From Anaeromyxobacter dehalogenans 2CP-1 (GTDB lineage Bacteria; Myxococcota; Myxococcia; Myxococcales; Anaeromyxobacteraceae), in assembly GCF_000022145.1 (NCBI RefSeq), contig NC_011891.1, positions 3,702,501-3,766,500 of the forward strand: DNA of 64,000 nt. Reading direction: 5' to 3'. Of the stretch, positions 15,927-24,040 are shown one piece after another; the stretch's first letter is position 1; each line of letters opens with the position of its first letter. The notes below the pieces were generated by a model. It was not told the DNA's origin and ran no database searches. It saw nothing but the letters and a program-made list of their open reading frames with translations. The position numbers and the translations under genes are program-made.

Positions 15927-16670
15927 TCAGAACAGCAGCACCGTCACCCCGACCGTCATCGCGCCGAGCGTCGCGTACCCCACGCCCTGGTGCACCGCGG
16001 CCAGGTCGCGCTCGGAGAGGCTGCCCGCGCGCCGGCGCGCCACGATGCCGAGCACGATCTGCGTGACCATGCCCGCCGTGGCGGCGCCCATCGCGATCTT
16101 GTGCAGCAGCGCGGTGTCGAGCCGGACCGGCTCCTTCAGCGGCTTCGGGGCGAGCACCCCCAGGAGCGCCGTCGAGAGGAACAGCGCGCTCGTGCCGTAG
16201 GCAAGGCCTCGGTGCCAGGCGTGGTAGCGACCGGTGTCGCCGCCGCCGCGGAAGCGATCGTCGAAGTCGAGCTGGCCGACCACGGTCGTGGCGGCGAGCG
16301 CCGCCCAGGTGGCCAGGCCGACGGCGGGGTGCAGCCTCAGCATCAGCCGGCGCCGCTGGAGCTGGCGCTCGACGCGCGGATCGGCCTGCTTCGCCGGCCG
16401 CCCCAGCAGGTCGAAGTCGAGGTCGGGCGGCGGCGGCTCGAGATCGGGGCGACGCTCGGGCGCCGCGTGCGGCGCGCCGACGTCCGCGTTCGAGGCCTCG
16501 CCGGCCTTTGCGCCGTCGCCCGCCTTCGCGGCCTGCCCGGCCTTCGAGGCCTGCCCGGCCTTCGAGGCCTCCCCGGTCTTCGCGGCCTCCCCGGCGCGCG
16601 CCGGCCCGGACCCGGCCAGCGCCAGGGCGAGCGCCACCCCCGCAGCTCCACGCACTGTGATCGCGGTCAT
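15927..16670 (-). CDS. Four-helix His-containing membrane protein, b561-like
   Basis: 247 residues. Signal segment, then an Ala/Lys/Gly/Glu low-complexity stretch built on repeated KAGEAS/KAGQA units (about residues 28-60), a Pro-rich linker, and four hydrophobic helices. Each helix region carries a histidine motif (LHPAVGL, YHAWHRGLAY, LLHKIAMG, VHQGVGY), as expected for a diheme b-type membrane cytochrome. Heme binding is inferred, not certain. It is convergent with the anti-sigma gene and divergent from the cytochrome c gene. Confidence 0.65.
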   Translation of the reverse strand: MTAITVRGAAGVALALALAGSGPARAGEAAKTGEASKAGQASKAGQAAKAGDGAKAGEASNADVGAPHAAPERRPDLEPPPPDLDFDLLGRPAKQADPRVERQLQRRRLMLRLHPAVGLATWAALAATTVVGQLDFDDRFRGGGDTGRYHAWHRGLAYGTSALFLSTALLGVLAPKPLKEPVRLDTALLHKIAMGAATAGMVTQIVLGIVARRRAGSLSERDLAAVHQGVGYATLGAMTVGVTVLLF

Positions 16671-16796
16671 CGTGGGTTCGGACACCCCGCACCGTTCCCG
16701 TGCGCCACCCGCCCTGCACACGGCCCGGATGAAGCCCCACGAAACGCGCCGCCGCGCCGGCGCATCCGATGCCTGGACCGGAACCGGAGGACCGAC

Positions 16797-18080
16797 ATGG
16801 CTCGACGCGTGAACGCAGGGACGGCCGCCTGGCTGCTGGGCGGCACGATCGTCACCTTCACCCTCGCCACCGCGGCGCTCGCGACGCCGAGGCGAGGGCC
16901 GAACGCCGCCATCACCGAGGGGCGGCACGTGTTCCGGTACGACACGTTCGGTGACGAGGCATTCTGGAGCGGCGTGCTGCGCCTGCACGAGCCGATCGCC
17001 GCCCTCACCCCGGTCCAGGCGCTCGGCGCGGGGCTCAAGGTCGACCTCGACGCGCTCCCCGCCGCCACGGTCGACGCGCTCCGCGCCGGCGAGGTGAACC
17101 TGAACGACCCCGCCGTCACGCTGGACCTGCTCGCGCGCGACGCGGTGGTGGGGGTGAAGGCGAAGGTCGAGGATGGTGCGCTCAGCGCCGTCGGCATCAC
17201 CTGCGCGCTCTGTCACTCCACCGTGGACGACGCGCTCGCGCCCGGGGTCGGCCACCGGCTCGACGGCTGGCCCAACCGCGACCTGAACGTCGGCGCGATC
17301 GTCGGGCTGTCGCCGAACCTCCAGCCGGTCGCGGACCTGCTCGGCGTGGACGTCCCGGCGCTGCGCTCGGTGCTGGACGCGTGGGGGCCGGGCAAGTTCG
17401 ACGCGACCGTGTTCCTCGACGGCAAGGGCTTCCGGCCGGACGGCAGGACCGCCGCCACGCTCATCCCGCCGGCGTTCGGCCTCGCCGGCGTGAACCTGCA
17501 CACGTTCACCGGCTGGGGCCAGGTCACCTACTGGAACGCGTTCGTGGCCAACCTGGAGATGCACGGCCAGGGAACGTTCTTCGACCCGCGCCTCGACGAC
17601 GCGACGAAGTTCCCGATCGCCGCGCGCAACGGCTTCGGGCACGTCCGCCCGCCCGAGGGCAAGCCCGACCTCGTCACGCCGAAGCTGCCCGCGCTCCACG
17701 CGTACCAGCTCTCGCTGGCCGCGCCCCGCCCGCCCGAGGGCAGCTTCGACCCGGCGGCCGCGGCCCGCGGCGGCGCGCTCTTCGCCGGCGCGGCGAAGTG
17801 CGCGAGCTGCCACGTCCCGCCCATCTTCACCGAGCCCGGCTGGAACCTGCACACGCCGGCCGAGATCGGGATCGACGACTTCCAGGCGAACCGCGGCCCC
17901 GAGGGCCGCTACCGCACCACGCCGCTGCGCGGCCTGTTCGCGCACGCGAAGGGCGGCTACTACCACGACGGCCGCTTCGCGACGCTCGGTGACGTGGTCG
18001 ATCACTACGACCAGCACCTCGACCTCCACCTCACGCAGGCGCAGCGCAGCGATCTCGTCGAGTACCTGAAGTCGCTGTAG
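16797..18080 (+). CDS. Periplasmic diheme c-type cytochrome
   Basis: 427 residues with a signal peptide (AWLLGGTIVTFTLATAALA) and two heme c sites, CALCH (136-140) and CASCH (335-339). The C-terminal third, with RGGALFAGAAKCASCHVPPIFTEPG and KGGYYHDGRFATLGDVVDHYD, resembles cytochrome c peroxidase/MauG-like diheme proteins. The N-terminal heme domain is more divergent. The ATG is preceded by GGAGG at 16786-16790. Its partner in the membrane may be the divergent His-rich protein. Confidence 0.85.
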   Translation: MARRVNAGTAAWLLGGTIVTFTLATAALATPRRGPNAAITEGRHVFRYDTFGDEAFWSGVLRLHEPIAALTPVQALGAGLKVDLDALPAATVDALRAGEVNLNDPAVTLDLLARDAVVGVKAKVEDGALSAVGITCALCHSTVDDALAPGVGHRLDGWPNRDLNVGAIVGLSPNLQPVADLLGVDVPALRSVLDAWGPGKFDATVFLDGKGFRPDGRTAATLIPPAFGLAGVNLHTFTGWGQVTYWNAFVANLEMHGQGTFFDPRLDDATKFPIAARNGFGHVRPPEGKPDLVTPKLPALHAYQLSLAAPRPPEGSFDPAAAARGGALFAGAAKCASCHVPPIFTEPGWNLHTPAEIGIDDFQANRGPEGRYRTTPLRGLFAHAKGGYYHDGRFATLGDVVDHYDQHLDLHLTQAQRSDLVEYLKSL

Positions 18081-18106
18081 GCGCATCCCTCCCGCGCCCG
18101 CAGCCC

Positions 18107-18135
18107 CGCGAGCCCGGCCCACGGCCGGGCTCGCG
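18107..18135 (+). terminator. Strong hairpin after the cytochrome c gene
   Basis: A perfect 13-bp stem (CGCGAGCCCGGCC / GGCCGGGCTCGCG) closes a 3-nt loop 27 bp after the stop. No T-tract follows, but the stability and position fit a terminator. Confidence 0.6.
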
Positions 18136-18161
18136 CCGTTCGGTCCGCCCGTCCGCCAAAC

Positions 18162-18213
18162 CGGACAATCGTCCGTTGTCCGCTTGACAGGAGCGACGTC
18201 CGTCATCCAAGAT
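18162..18213 (+). promoter_or_regulatory. Candidate promoter with overlapping palindromic operator for the sulfur operon
   Basis: A consensus -35 TTGACA (18184-18189) is followed, 18 bp later, by a weak -10 CAAGAT. Directly upstream is the inverted repeat GGACAA-TCGTCCG-TTGTCC (18163-18181), nested with CGGAC-AATC-GTCCG. A regulator here would contact the polymerase at -35. The leader to the first gene is then about 170 nt. Confidence 0.5.
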
Positions 18214-18390
18214 GCCCTCACCATGCGCTCCCCTGCTCCCGCAACCGACGCGCGCGCACGGCCGGTGCGGTGCGCCTGTCGTCCGCCGGCGCCCCCCGCG
18301 CGAATGCGCGGCTGACGCCGGCGAGCGCCCCCCTCTCCTCCCTTCCCGCCTGCCCCGGCGCGGCCCATGCCGCGCCCGATGGAGACGTCC

Positions 18391-19728
18391 ATGTCGAAAG
18401 CCGCCACCGCAGCCCTCCCATGGCACCGCCGCGAGGACACCTGGGCGATCCTGATCGCGCTCGGGCTGGTCCTCGCCGTCACCGCCGCGTTCTTCCTGGG
18501 CGGCGGGCGCGCCGTCTCGGCCACCGCGCTCTCGTTCCCGACCTGGTCCGAGGCGGGCAAGCTCCTGGGGGCGCTGGGCGCGAACCCGCTCGCGCCGCTG
18601 GCGCTGTTCGGGACGTTCCTGGCGGCGTTCTCCGTCGCGTCGCTCGTCATCGGCTGGGACGTCGCCCGGTACGCGGCCGGGTTCGCGCTGCTGTTCGCGT
18701 TCTCGATCGTGGTGACGGCGCTCGGCTCGAACGCGGTGCTGAAGCAGTGGCAGCTCGAGACCCCGCTGCTGGCGCTCGGGGTGGGCATGCTGCTCGGCAA
18801 CGCGGTGACGCTGCCCGCCTGGTTCCAGTCGGCGCTCCGCACCGAGTTCTACGTGAAGGTGGGCATCGTGCTGATGGGCGCGACGCTGCCGTTCACCATC
18901 ATCCTGCAGGCCGGCCCGCTCGCCATCGCGCAGGCCACCCTGGTCGCGGTCTCGACGTTCTTCACCATCCACCTCGCCGCCACGCGGCTGTTCGGGCTCG
19001 ACCCGCGCTTCGCGGCCACGCTCGGCGCCGGTGGCTCCATCTGCGGCGTGTCCGCCGCCATCGCCATCGGCGGCGCCTGCCGGGCGGAGAAGTCCCACGT
19101 CTCGGTCGCGATCTCGATGGTGATCCTGTGGGCGGTGGCCATGATCTTCGCGCTGCCCTTCGCCTGCCGCGCGCTCGGGCTCGCGCCCGGCGTGGCCGGC
19201 GCCTGGATCGGCACCTCGGAGTTCGCCGACGCGGCCGGCTTCGCCGCCGCCTCCGCCCTGGGGGACGAGCGCGCCGTGAAGACGTTCACGCTCATGAAGG
19301 TGGTCGGTCGCGACATGTTCGTGGGCGTCTGGGCGCTCGTGGTGGCCTTCCTCTCGGTGACCCGCTGGGACCGCGAGCGCGCCGGCGCGCCGGAGAAGGT
19401 CGGGACCGGCGAGATCTGGCGCCGGTTCCCGAAGTTCATCCTGGGCTTCCTGGCCGCGTCGCTCGGGGTCACGGTGATCCTCGCCTCGGTGGACTCCGGC
19501 GCCGGCACCCGGTTCGCCAAGGAGGCGATCGGGCCGCTCAAGAACCTGCGCGGCTGGGCGTTCACCTGGACGTTCCTGTCCATCGGCTTCACCACCCGCT
19601 TCCGCGAGCTGACCCGGTTCGGCTGGCGCCCGTTCGCGGCGTTCGCGGTGGGCGTGCTCGTGAACGTGCCGCTCGGCTACTGGCTGTCCACGCACGTCTT
19701 CGACGCCTACTGGCTCGCGGTGCGGTGA
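18391..19728 (+). CDS. YeiH-family putative sulfate/sulfite exporter
   Basis: 445 residues with ten or more hydrophobic segments. The family core is clear: LGVGMLLGN, KVGIVLMGATLPF, GAGGSICGVSAAIAIG, then AWIGTSEFADAAGF. The ATG at 18391 has GGAGA eight bases upstream; ATGs at 18367 and 18379 are in frame. It is longer at both ends than the ~345-residue E. coli YeiH. Being first in an operon with siroheme synthase and a siroheme reductase supports transport of a sulfur oxyanion, for example relieving toxic sulfite, though the direction of transport is inferred. Confidence 0.85.
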   Translation: MSKAATAALPWHRREDTWAILIALGLVLAVTAAFFLGGGRAVSATALSFPTWSEAGKLLGALGANPLAPLALFGTFLAAFSVASLVIGWDVARYAAGFALLFAFSIVVTALGSNAVLKQWQLETPLLALGVGMLLGNAVTLPAWFQSALRTEFYVKVGIVLMGATLPFTIILQAGPLAIAQATLVAVSTFFTIHLAATRLFGLDPRFAATLGAGGSICGVSAAIAIGGACRAEKSHVSVAISMVILWAVAMIFALPFACRALGLAPGVAGAWIGTSEFADAAGFAAASALGDERAVKTFTLMKVVGRDMFVGVWALVVAFLSVTRWDRERAGAPEKVGTGEIWRRFPKFILGFLAASLGVTVILASVDSGAGTRFAKEAIGPLKNLRGWAFTWTFLSIGFTTRFRELTRFGWRPFAAFAVGVLVNVPLGYWLSTHVFDAYWLAVR

Positions 19729-19736
19729 GGCGCGCC

Positions 19737-19970
19737 ATGGTCGACCACGTCACCCGCATCACCGTGGAGGCCGGCTCGCCCCGCGCCGCGGCGCTGGGCG
19801 GCGCGCTCGCGCAGCTCGGGTTCACCGTCCACGCGGGGCGCCGGGGCCTGGTGGCGGAGTCGAGCGAGGTCGAGGCGCAGGACGCCAAGCGGCGCCTCCG
19901 CGCGCTCGGCTTCGCCGACCGCGAGTACCGCGTGTCCCTCGAGTACGTCCGCCGCTGGGGGATCCTGTGA
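19737..19970 (+). CDS. Small conserved-looking protein in the sulfur operon
   Basis: 77 residues, no signal, an alpha/beta composition with VTRITVEAGSPRAAALGGALAQLGFTVHAGRRGLVAESSEVEAQDAKRRLRALGF. I do not recognise it by name. It lies 8 bp after the transporter and its TGA overlaps the GTG start of cysG (GTGA), so it is clearly part of the operon and translationally coupled. A small accessory role in sulfite or siroheme metabolism is a guess from context only. Confidence 0.75.
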   Translation: MVDHVTRITVEAGSPRAAALGGALAQLGFTVHAGRRGLVAESSEVEAQDAKRRLRALGFADREYRVSLEYVRRWGIL

Positions 19971-21316
19971 AAGCGCCGCTCGTGCCGCTGTTCGTGAAGC
20001 TCGCCGGCCGCGAGGTGGTGGTGGTGGGCGGCGGGGCCATGGCGGCCGTCCGCGTCCGCCAGCTCGCCGAGGCCGGCGCCCGCGTCAAGGTGGTCGCCCC
20101 GCAGATCCGCGAGGAGGTCGCCGGGCTGGCGGCGGAGCTGGTCCGCCGGCCGTTCCGCGGCGGCGACCTCGACGGCGCCTGGTTCGCCGTGGCGGCGGCG
20201 ACGCCGGAGGTGAACCGCGACGTGGCCTGGGCCGCCGAGGCGCGCCGCATCCTGGTGAACGCGGTGGACGATCCGGAGCACGCCACCGCCTACACCGCGG
20301 GCGTGGTCCGCCGCGGCGACGCCACCGTCGCCATCTCCACCGCCGGGCGCGCCCCCGCGCTCGCGGGCCTGCTCCGGGAGGCGGTGGACGCGCTGCTCCC
20401 GCCCGAGGTGGCCGGCTGGGTGGACGCGGCCGAGGCGGAGCGGCCGGCCTGGAAGGCCGCGCGCGTGCCGCTCGCGGCGCGCCGCGGGCGCCTGCTCCGC
20501 GCGCTGAACGCGCTGCACGGCGAGCCGCCCGAGGCCCCCGTCCCGCCCGGCTTCGTGTCGCTGGTGGGCGCCGGCCCCGGCGACGCGGGCCTGCTCACCC
20601 GCCGCGGCGCCGAGCGGCTCCGGACGGCGGACGTGGTCCTGTACGACGCGCTGGTCGACCCCGCGGTGCTCGCGCTCGCGCCCTCGGCCCACCGCTTCCA
20701 CGTGGGGAAGCGCGCCGGGCGCCCGAGCGTCTCGCAGCGCGCCATCGAGCGGCTGCTGGTGCGGGCCGCCCGCGCAGGCAAGCGCGTGGTCCGGCTGAAG
20801 TGCGGCGATCCGTTCGTGTTCGGCCGCGGCGGCGAGGAGGCCCTGGCCCTCGCCGCCGCCGGCGTGCCGTTCGAGGTGGTCCCCGGCGTCTCGTCCGCGG
20901 TCGCAGCGCCGGCACTCGCCGGCATCCCGGTGACGCACCGCGGGACCTCCGCCGCGTTCGCGGTGGTGGCCGGGCACGCCGAGGCGTCGTACGGCCCGGT
21001 GCTCGACGGCCTCGCGCCGGGCACGCTCTCGCTCGTGGTGCTCATGGGCGTGGGCGAGCGCGCCGGCATCGCCGCGCGGCTCCGCGCCCGCGGGTGGGCC
21101 GCCGAGACGCCCGCCGCGCTCGTCCTGGGCGCGTCGGGCGAGCTCGTCCACACCTGGCGCGGCCGCCTCGCCGACCTGCCCGGCCTCGCGCTCCCGCCGG
21201 ACCGCACCCACCTGCCCGGCACGCTCGTGGTCGGGGCCGTCGCCGCCCTCTCCCTCCGCTCCCCGCACTCCACCGAAGCGCAGCCCGCCGCCCGCGCCGA
21301 CGCCCGGCCGACCTGA
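19967..21316 (+). CDS. cysG: Siroheme synthase: dehydrogenase/ferrochelatase plus SUMT
   Basis: 449 residues fusing two activities. Residues 1-165 are the precorrin-2 dehydrogenase/ferrochelatase module, with the NAD-binding VVVVGGGAMAAVRVRQLAEAG and the VNAVDDPEHAT motif. Residues about 185-435 are uroporphyrinogen-III C-methyltransferase (VGAGPGDAGLLTRRGAERLRTADVVLYDALV, LKCGDPFVFGRGGEEA, GIPVTHRG). Together they convert uroporphyrinogen III to siroheme, the cofactor of the enzyme encoded next. GTG start overlapping the preceding stop. Confidence 0.95.
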   Translation: MKAPLVPLFVKLAGREVVVVGGGAMAAVRVRQLAEAGARVKVVAPQIREEVAGLAAELVRRPFRGGDLDGAWFAVAAATPEVNRDVAWAAEARRILVNAVDDPEHATAYTAGVVRRGDATVAISTAGRAPALAGLLREAVDALLPPEVAGWVDAAEAERPAWKAARVPLAARRGRLLRALNALHGEPPEAPVPPGFVSLVGAGPGDAGLLTRRGAERLRTADVVLYDALVDPAVLALAPSAHRFHVGKRAGRPSVSQRAIERLLVRAARAGKRVVRLKCGDPFVFGRGGEEALALAAAGVPFEVVPGVSSAVAAPALAGIPVTHRGTSAAFAVVAGHAEASYGPVLDGLAPGTLSLVVLMGVGERAGIAARLRARGWAAETPAALVLGASGELVHTWRGRLADLPGLALPPDRTHLPGTLVVGAVAALSLRSPHSTEAQPAARADARPT

Positions 21317-21325
21317 AAGGACCCC

Positions 21326-23143
21326 ATGACCGCCACGCCCGCCACCCCGCGCGACCGCGCCTCCTTCGCGGACGACGCCGAGATCTCCGCCTTCGTCGAC
21401 ACGCTGGGCCGCTTCGAGCGCGGCGAGCTCGACGCCGAGGCCTGGCGCGCGTACCGCGTTCCCCGCGGCGTCTACGGCCAGCGCCAGGACGGCGTCCACA
21501 TGCTGCGCATCAAGCTGCCGCAGGGCGCCGTGACCGGCGCGCAGCTCCGGGCGATCGCCGACGTCGCCACCCGCTGCTCGCGCGGCTTCGGGCACGTCAC
21601 CACGCGCCAGAACTTCCAGCTCAACTACGTCCGCCCCGCCGACCTCGAGCCCGCCATGCGGCGGCTCGCCGAGGCCGGCATCACCACCTCGGGCGCGTGC
21701 GGCAACACGGTGCGCAACGTGCTCGCCTGCCCGCGCGCCGGCGTCTCGCCGGACGAGGTCTTCGACGTGACCCCGTACGCGGAGGCGTTCACCCGTCACT
21801 TCCTGCGCCACCCGCTCGGCCACGCGCTTCCCCGCAAGTTCAAGGTGGCGTTCGAGGGCTGCGCCCGCGACCACGTGGCGACCGCCATCCAGGACCTCGG
21901 CTTCCGCGCCCGCCTGCGCGACGGCGCGCGGGGGTTCGCGGTGACGGTGGCCGGCGGGACCTCGTCGCTGTGCACCGTCGGCGCGCTCCTGGTGGACTTC
22001 CTGCCGGCCGCGGACGTCCTCGCGCTGGGCGAGGCGGTGGTCCGGGTGTTCCACGCGCGCGGCGATCGCGTGAACCGGCACCGCAACCGGCTCAAGTTCC
22101 TGGTCCGCGCGCTCGGCTTCGAGCCGTTCCGCGCGCTCGTCCTGGCGGAGCTGGCGCAGGTGCGGGCCGAGGGCGCCCCGGCGCTGCCGTTCGACCCCGA
22201 GCGCCCGCCGGTCGAGGCTCCGCCCGCCACCGCGCGCCCGCCCGCGCCCTCGGTCGCCGACCTCGCCGCGCGGGTTCGCGGCGCCCGGCTCCGCGGGCCG
22301 GGCGAGCCGCCGCCGCTCCGGATCGTCACCGAGCCCGCGCCGGCCGCGCTGGCGGCGTTCCGCGCCACCAACGTGCTCCCGCAGCGGCAGGCCGGCCACG
22401 CCATCGTGGCGGTGTCGCTCGCCCAGGGCGACGCGACCGCGGCCCAGCTCGAGGCGCTCGCGACGCTGGCCGAGGCCTACGGGGACGGCGCGGTGCGGTT
22501 CACCAGCGGCGGCCACGTGCTCCTGCGCTGGGTCCGCGAGGAGGACGTGCCGGCGCTCCACGCGCGGCTCTCGGCCGCCGGCCTCGGGCGCGACGGCGCC
22601 GGGACCGCGGCAGACGTGGTCGCGTGCCCGGGCGCGGACGTGTGCCGCCTGGCGGTGACGCGCACCCGCGCGCTCGCGCGCCTGGTCGAGGACGAGGTGC
22701 GGCACGCCGTTTCGGGCGCCGGCACGGCGGCGCTGCCCGTCGCCATGTCCGGGTGCCCGAACGGCTGCAGCCAGCACCACCTCGCCGCCATCGGGCTGCA
22801 GGGCAGCGCGCGCAAGCTGGGCGGCCGCGCCGTGCCGCAGTACTTCGTGCTGCTCGGCGGCCACGTGGACGCGGGGGGCGCCACGTTCGGCCGGCTCGCC
22901 GCCAAGGTGCCGGCGCGGCGCATCCCCGAGGCGGTGGCGCGGCTGACGTCGCTCTACCTCGCCGAGCGCCACGCCGGCGAGGCCGCCGGGCCGTTCTTTG
23001 CGCGCGCCCTCGACCGCGCGAAGACGATCCTGGCGGACTACGAGCAGCTGCGGCTCGAGGACACCCGGCCCGAGGACTTCGTCGAGCCGGGCGCCACCGA
23101 GGACTTCCGCCCCGGCGCGGACGCCGGGGAACGCGCCGCGTAG
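21326..23143 (+). CDS. Siroheme [4Fe-4S] sulfite/nitrite reductase
   Basis: 605 residues with the two repeated ferredoxin-like/catalytic halves of the family. The cluster and siroheme thiolate ligands are C434, C440, C477 and C481 (CPGADVC...SGCPNGC). RGFGHVTTRQNFQLNYV matches the siroheme-contact region. Sulfite and nitrite reductases cannot be separated by these motifs alone. The operon with a YeiH transporter and cysG favours assimilatory sulfite reduction. AAAGGA ribosome site 7 nt upstream. Confidence 0.9.
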   Translation: MTATPATPRDRASFADDAEISAFVDTLGRFERGELDAEAWRAYRVPRGVYGQRQDGVHMLRIKLPQGAVTGAQLRAIADVATRCSRGFGHVTTRQNFQLNYVRPADLEPAMRRLAEAGITTSGACGNTVRNVLACPRAGVSPDEVFDVTPYAEAFTRHFLRHPLGHALPRKFKVAFEGCARDHVATAIQDLGFRARLRDGARGFAVTVAGGTSSLCTVGALLVDFLPAADVLALGEAVVRVFHARGDRVNRHRNRLKFLVRALGFEPFRALVLAELAQVRAEGAPALPFDPERPPVEAPPATARPPAPSVADLAARVRGARLRGPGEPPPLRIVTEPAPAALAAFRATNVLPQRQAGHAIVAVSLAQGDATAAQLEALATLAEAYGDGAVRFTSGGHVLLRWVREEDVPALHARLSAAGLGRDGAGTAADVVACPGADVCRLAVTRTRALARLVEDEVRHAVSGAGTAALPVAMSGCPNGCSQHHLAAIGLQGSARKLGGRAVPQYFVLLGGHVDAGGATFGRLAAKVPARRIPEAVARLTSLYLAERHAGEAAGPFFARALDRAKTILADYEQLRLEDTRPEDFVEPGATEDFRPGADAGERAA

Positions 23144-23146
23144 CGC

Positions 23147-23165
23147 TCCCGCGCATCACGCGGGA
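23147..23165. terminator. Short hairpin after the sulfite reductase gene
   Basis: TCCCGCG-CATCA-CGCGGGA, a 7-bp perfect stem 3 bp after the stop and before a convergent gene. No T-tract. Confidence 0.5.
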
Positions 23166-23204
23166 CGTGCGCGGTCGTGCGATCGCCCCGGCGCCGCGCG
23201 ACGG

Positions 23205-23735
23205 TCAGGAGCCGTGCTGCGCGGGGTCCATCATCGGGCAGCCGTGCTCCTGCATGTAGGTCGCGTGCTGGCGCACGGTGGACTGCAGGGCCTGGAGGTC
23301 CGCCGGATCGTTCGGCGTCACCACCAGCCGCGCGCCCTGCGGCACGTCCTCGACGCTCGCCTGCGAGGGCGGCGGCATCTGCATGCCCGCCATACCTCCG
23401 TGCATGCCGTGCATCGCGCCGTGGTCCGCGTCTCCGCCCGCGTGGTGGCGGGCGTGCATCGCCGCCATCGCGTGCACGCGCTCGCGCAGCGCGGACACCT
23501 GGTCGGGATCGCTCGTCGTGAACGTCACCGCCTCGCCGCTGGAGGTGTCCTCGGCGGAGAGGCGGGTGCCGGGCACGCTCATCGGGCACATCCCCGCCAT
23601 CCCGCCCGGCGCCGTCGCGGCGCCCGGCGTCGCGGCGGCGGCCCCTCCCGTGCCGGGTTCCGGGGCGGCGTGCCCCGCGTGCATGCACGCGGTCGCCCCG
23701 ACGAGTGAGAGAACGAACAGAAGCGACCGACTCAT
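23205..23735 (-). CDS. Met/His-rich lipoprotein, possible copper binder
   Basis: 176 residues. The signal peptide ends in ATAC, a plausible lipobox. The mature chain is unusually rich in Met and His: GGMAGMCPMS, HAMAAMHARHH, HGAMHGMHGGMAGMQM, and EHGCPMMD near the C-terminus. Such clusters resemble periplasmic copper-handling proteins. The central region (TRLSAEDTSSGEAVTFTTSDPDQVSALRERV) and the VVTPNDPADLQALQSTVRQH region look like duplicated helices. No named family recognised. A multicopper oxidase lies elsewhere in the window, not adjacent. Confidence 0.75.
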   Translation of the reverse strand: MSRSLLFVLSLVGATACMHAGHAAPEPGTGGAAAATPGAATAPGGMAGMCPMSVPGTRLSAEDTSSGEAVTFTTSDPDQVSALRERVHAMAAMHARHHAGGDADHGAMHGMHGGMAGMQMPPPSQASVEDVPQGARLVVTPNDPADLQALQSTVRQHATYMQEHGCPMMDPAQHGS

Positions 23736-23876
23736 GGCTGCCCTCCTTGCCAGCGCCTGGCGAGACCCGGGAAGCTGAGCCCGGGGTGCCGTGCCCGGCG
23801 CTGCCCGCCGGGGTCGCCGCCCCGTCGTTCCGCGCAGCGCCCGGTCCCTGGCGCGTTCGGGGCGCGCGCGCCTCAG

Positions 23877-24035
23877 AGCGCGTGAATCCATCCCCGGACC
23901 GAGCCAGGCGGTCGAGACGCGAGCAGCGCGAGGCGCGACGACCGAGCATGCCCGTCGGCATGTGAGGGAGGAGCAACGACGCGATGCGACGCGGATCGGC
24001 CGCCGCGGCGACGGGAGGGGATGGGTTCACGTGCT
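23877..24035. mobile_element. MITE-like element copy A (159 bp), flanked by CTCAG
   Basis: Ends form imperfect inverted repeats: AGCGCGTGAATCCATCCCC at the left and the complement of GGGGATGGGTTCACGTGCT at the right. An internal hairpin CATGCC-CGTC-GGCATG lies at 23947-23962. Direct repeats CTCAG flank it at 23872-23876 and 24036-24040, a likely 5-bp target duplication. Copies B (42397) and C (51811) share about 95 percent of bases by eye. No transposase is encoded; a 51-codon frame runs through the element on the minus strand but is probably incidental. Confidence 0.85.
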
Positions 24036-24040
24036 CTCAG

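Noticed and set aside
19589-22972. Long open frame opposite the sulfur operon
   Set aside because: High GC opens antisense frames; its translation is Arg/Gly/Ala-rich with no motif, while the plus strand encodes clear enzymes.
23877-24030. 51-codon frame running through each MITE copy as a gene
   Set aside because: It runs on into different flanks, lacks a ribosome site, and differs among copies by non-synonymous changes.
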